Assembly: GCA_036794585.1 (NCBI GenBank)
Contig: DAIRGH010000136.1
Coordinates: 1-6,433 of the forward strand
Length of the DNA stretch: 6,433 nt
Reading direction: 5' to 3'
From: WHSW01 sp036794585
GTDB taxonomy: Bacteria > Actinomycetota > Thermoleophilia > Solirubrobacterales > 70-9
Positions within the stretch are counted from its first letter, which is position 1, and the number at the start of each line of letters is the position of its first letter. The notes below the pieces were generated by a model. It did no database searches. It was not told the DNA's origin and saw only the letters and a list, made by a program, of their open reading frames with translations. Below, piece by piece: positions 6,069 to 6,433 of this stretch. Both the position numbers and the translations under genes were made by a program.

Positions 6069-6433
6069 GGGTTGAGGAGGTCGACAGCGCCCTGGACTGC
6101 GCCGTTGACCGTGTCGCCGATCTGCTGGCCGGCGTTCGAACCGCCGACGCCGTTGAGCGCGTCGTCGACCTGGTTGGCCGCCCCGCCCGCAGTCTGATTC
6201 AGGGGCAGGTTGGTCGCGTTGGAGGCGTCGTTGACGGCGCCGCTCACGGGGCCACCGCCGGCCGGTGGAACCTCCGTGATGGGCGTCGGCGTGGGGCCGA
6301 CGGGTGTCGAGGGGTCAGCGGGCGAGCCGCCGGGCGAGCCCGGGTTGGAGCCGCCGCCGCTGCCGGCGTCCGTCTGCGAGCCACCGGAGCCAGGCGCGGT
6401 CGCGGTCGACGCGGCGGCGGCCGCTGCCACCGC
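6065..6433 (-). CDS. Unknown protein with Gly/Pro/Ser/Ala-rich region, C-terminal part (5' end beyond right edge)
   Basis: The frame is open to the right edge, so the visible 123 codons are the C-terminal part of a longer gene; the GTG at 6430 is probably internal. The first half is low-complexity, with an Ala run, then Gly/Ser/Pro/Thr-rich sequence including VGPTPTPITEVPP, as in extracellular or cell-wall linkers. The last 50 or so residues contain three related short segments (SGAVNDA, NQVDDALNG and GDTVNGAVQGAVDLL). They have Val/Ile and Ala/Leu at helix-like spacing and no Lys, Arg or Cys, making a small acidic amphipathic tail that ends in LLNP. No catalytic motif or sorting signal is visible. 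I do not recognise the family. A secreted or membrane-attached protein with a disordered linker, or the tail of a regulator such as an anti-sigma factor, are both possible. Its TAG overlaps the TAG of the hydrolase gene. Confidence 0.6.
   Translation of the reverse strand, partial: AVAAAAAASTATAPGSGGSQTDAGSGGGSNPGSPGGSPADPSTPVGPTPTPITEVPPAGGGPVSGAVNDASNATNLPLNQTAGGAANQVDDALNGVGGSNAGQQIGDTVNGAVQGAVDLLNP

Overview
The window is about 70% GC, densely packed and carries almost all its coding on the minus strand. It looks like chromosome from a high-GC Actinomycetota. The lysA-hom-thrC order is the classic actinobacterial one, and the compact homoserine dehydrogenase and the wording of the proteins recall Thermoleophilia (Solirubrobacterales/Gaiellales). 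The class assignment is inference from memory, not a search.

Layout from right to left, which is the direction of the main operon. A convergent gene whose 5' end lies beyond the right edge (6065-6433, minus) ends in a Gly/Pro/Ser/Ala-rich tail followed by amphipathic repeats; I cannot assign a function. It meets, tail to tail, an alpha/beta hydrolase on the plus strand (5340-6068), and both genes take their TAG stop from one CTAG. The hydrolase is divergent from lysA (4012-5304, diaminopimelate decarboxylase). A symmetric -10-like box lies between their start codons. lysA is followed by hom (homoserine dehydrogenase, 8-nt overlap), thrC (threonine synthase, 7-nt gap) and, after 45 nt, a membrane-anchored PAS-GAF-GGDEF diguanylate cyclase (278-1711). 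A 181-nt intergenic stretch rich in inverted repeats follows, and then the first 32 codons of what looks like a ComF-family protein (1-96), which runs off the left edge.

Together, lysA, hom and thrC cover the last step to lysine and two of the three steps from aspartate semialdehyde to threonine. The homoserine kinase gene thrB, which normally follows thrC in actinobacteria, is absent from its place; the diguanylate cyclase sits there instead. argS, the usual upstream neighbour of lysA, is also absent.

I see no mobile element gene, CRISPR array, tRNA, rRNA or defence system. The least explained sequence is the 147-278 intergenic structure. It has a 14-bp closing inverted repeat around a 22-position hairpin, with competing alternative pairings, and begins at the last base of the diguanylate cyclase stop codon.
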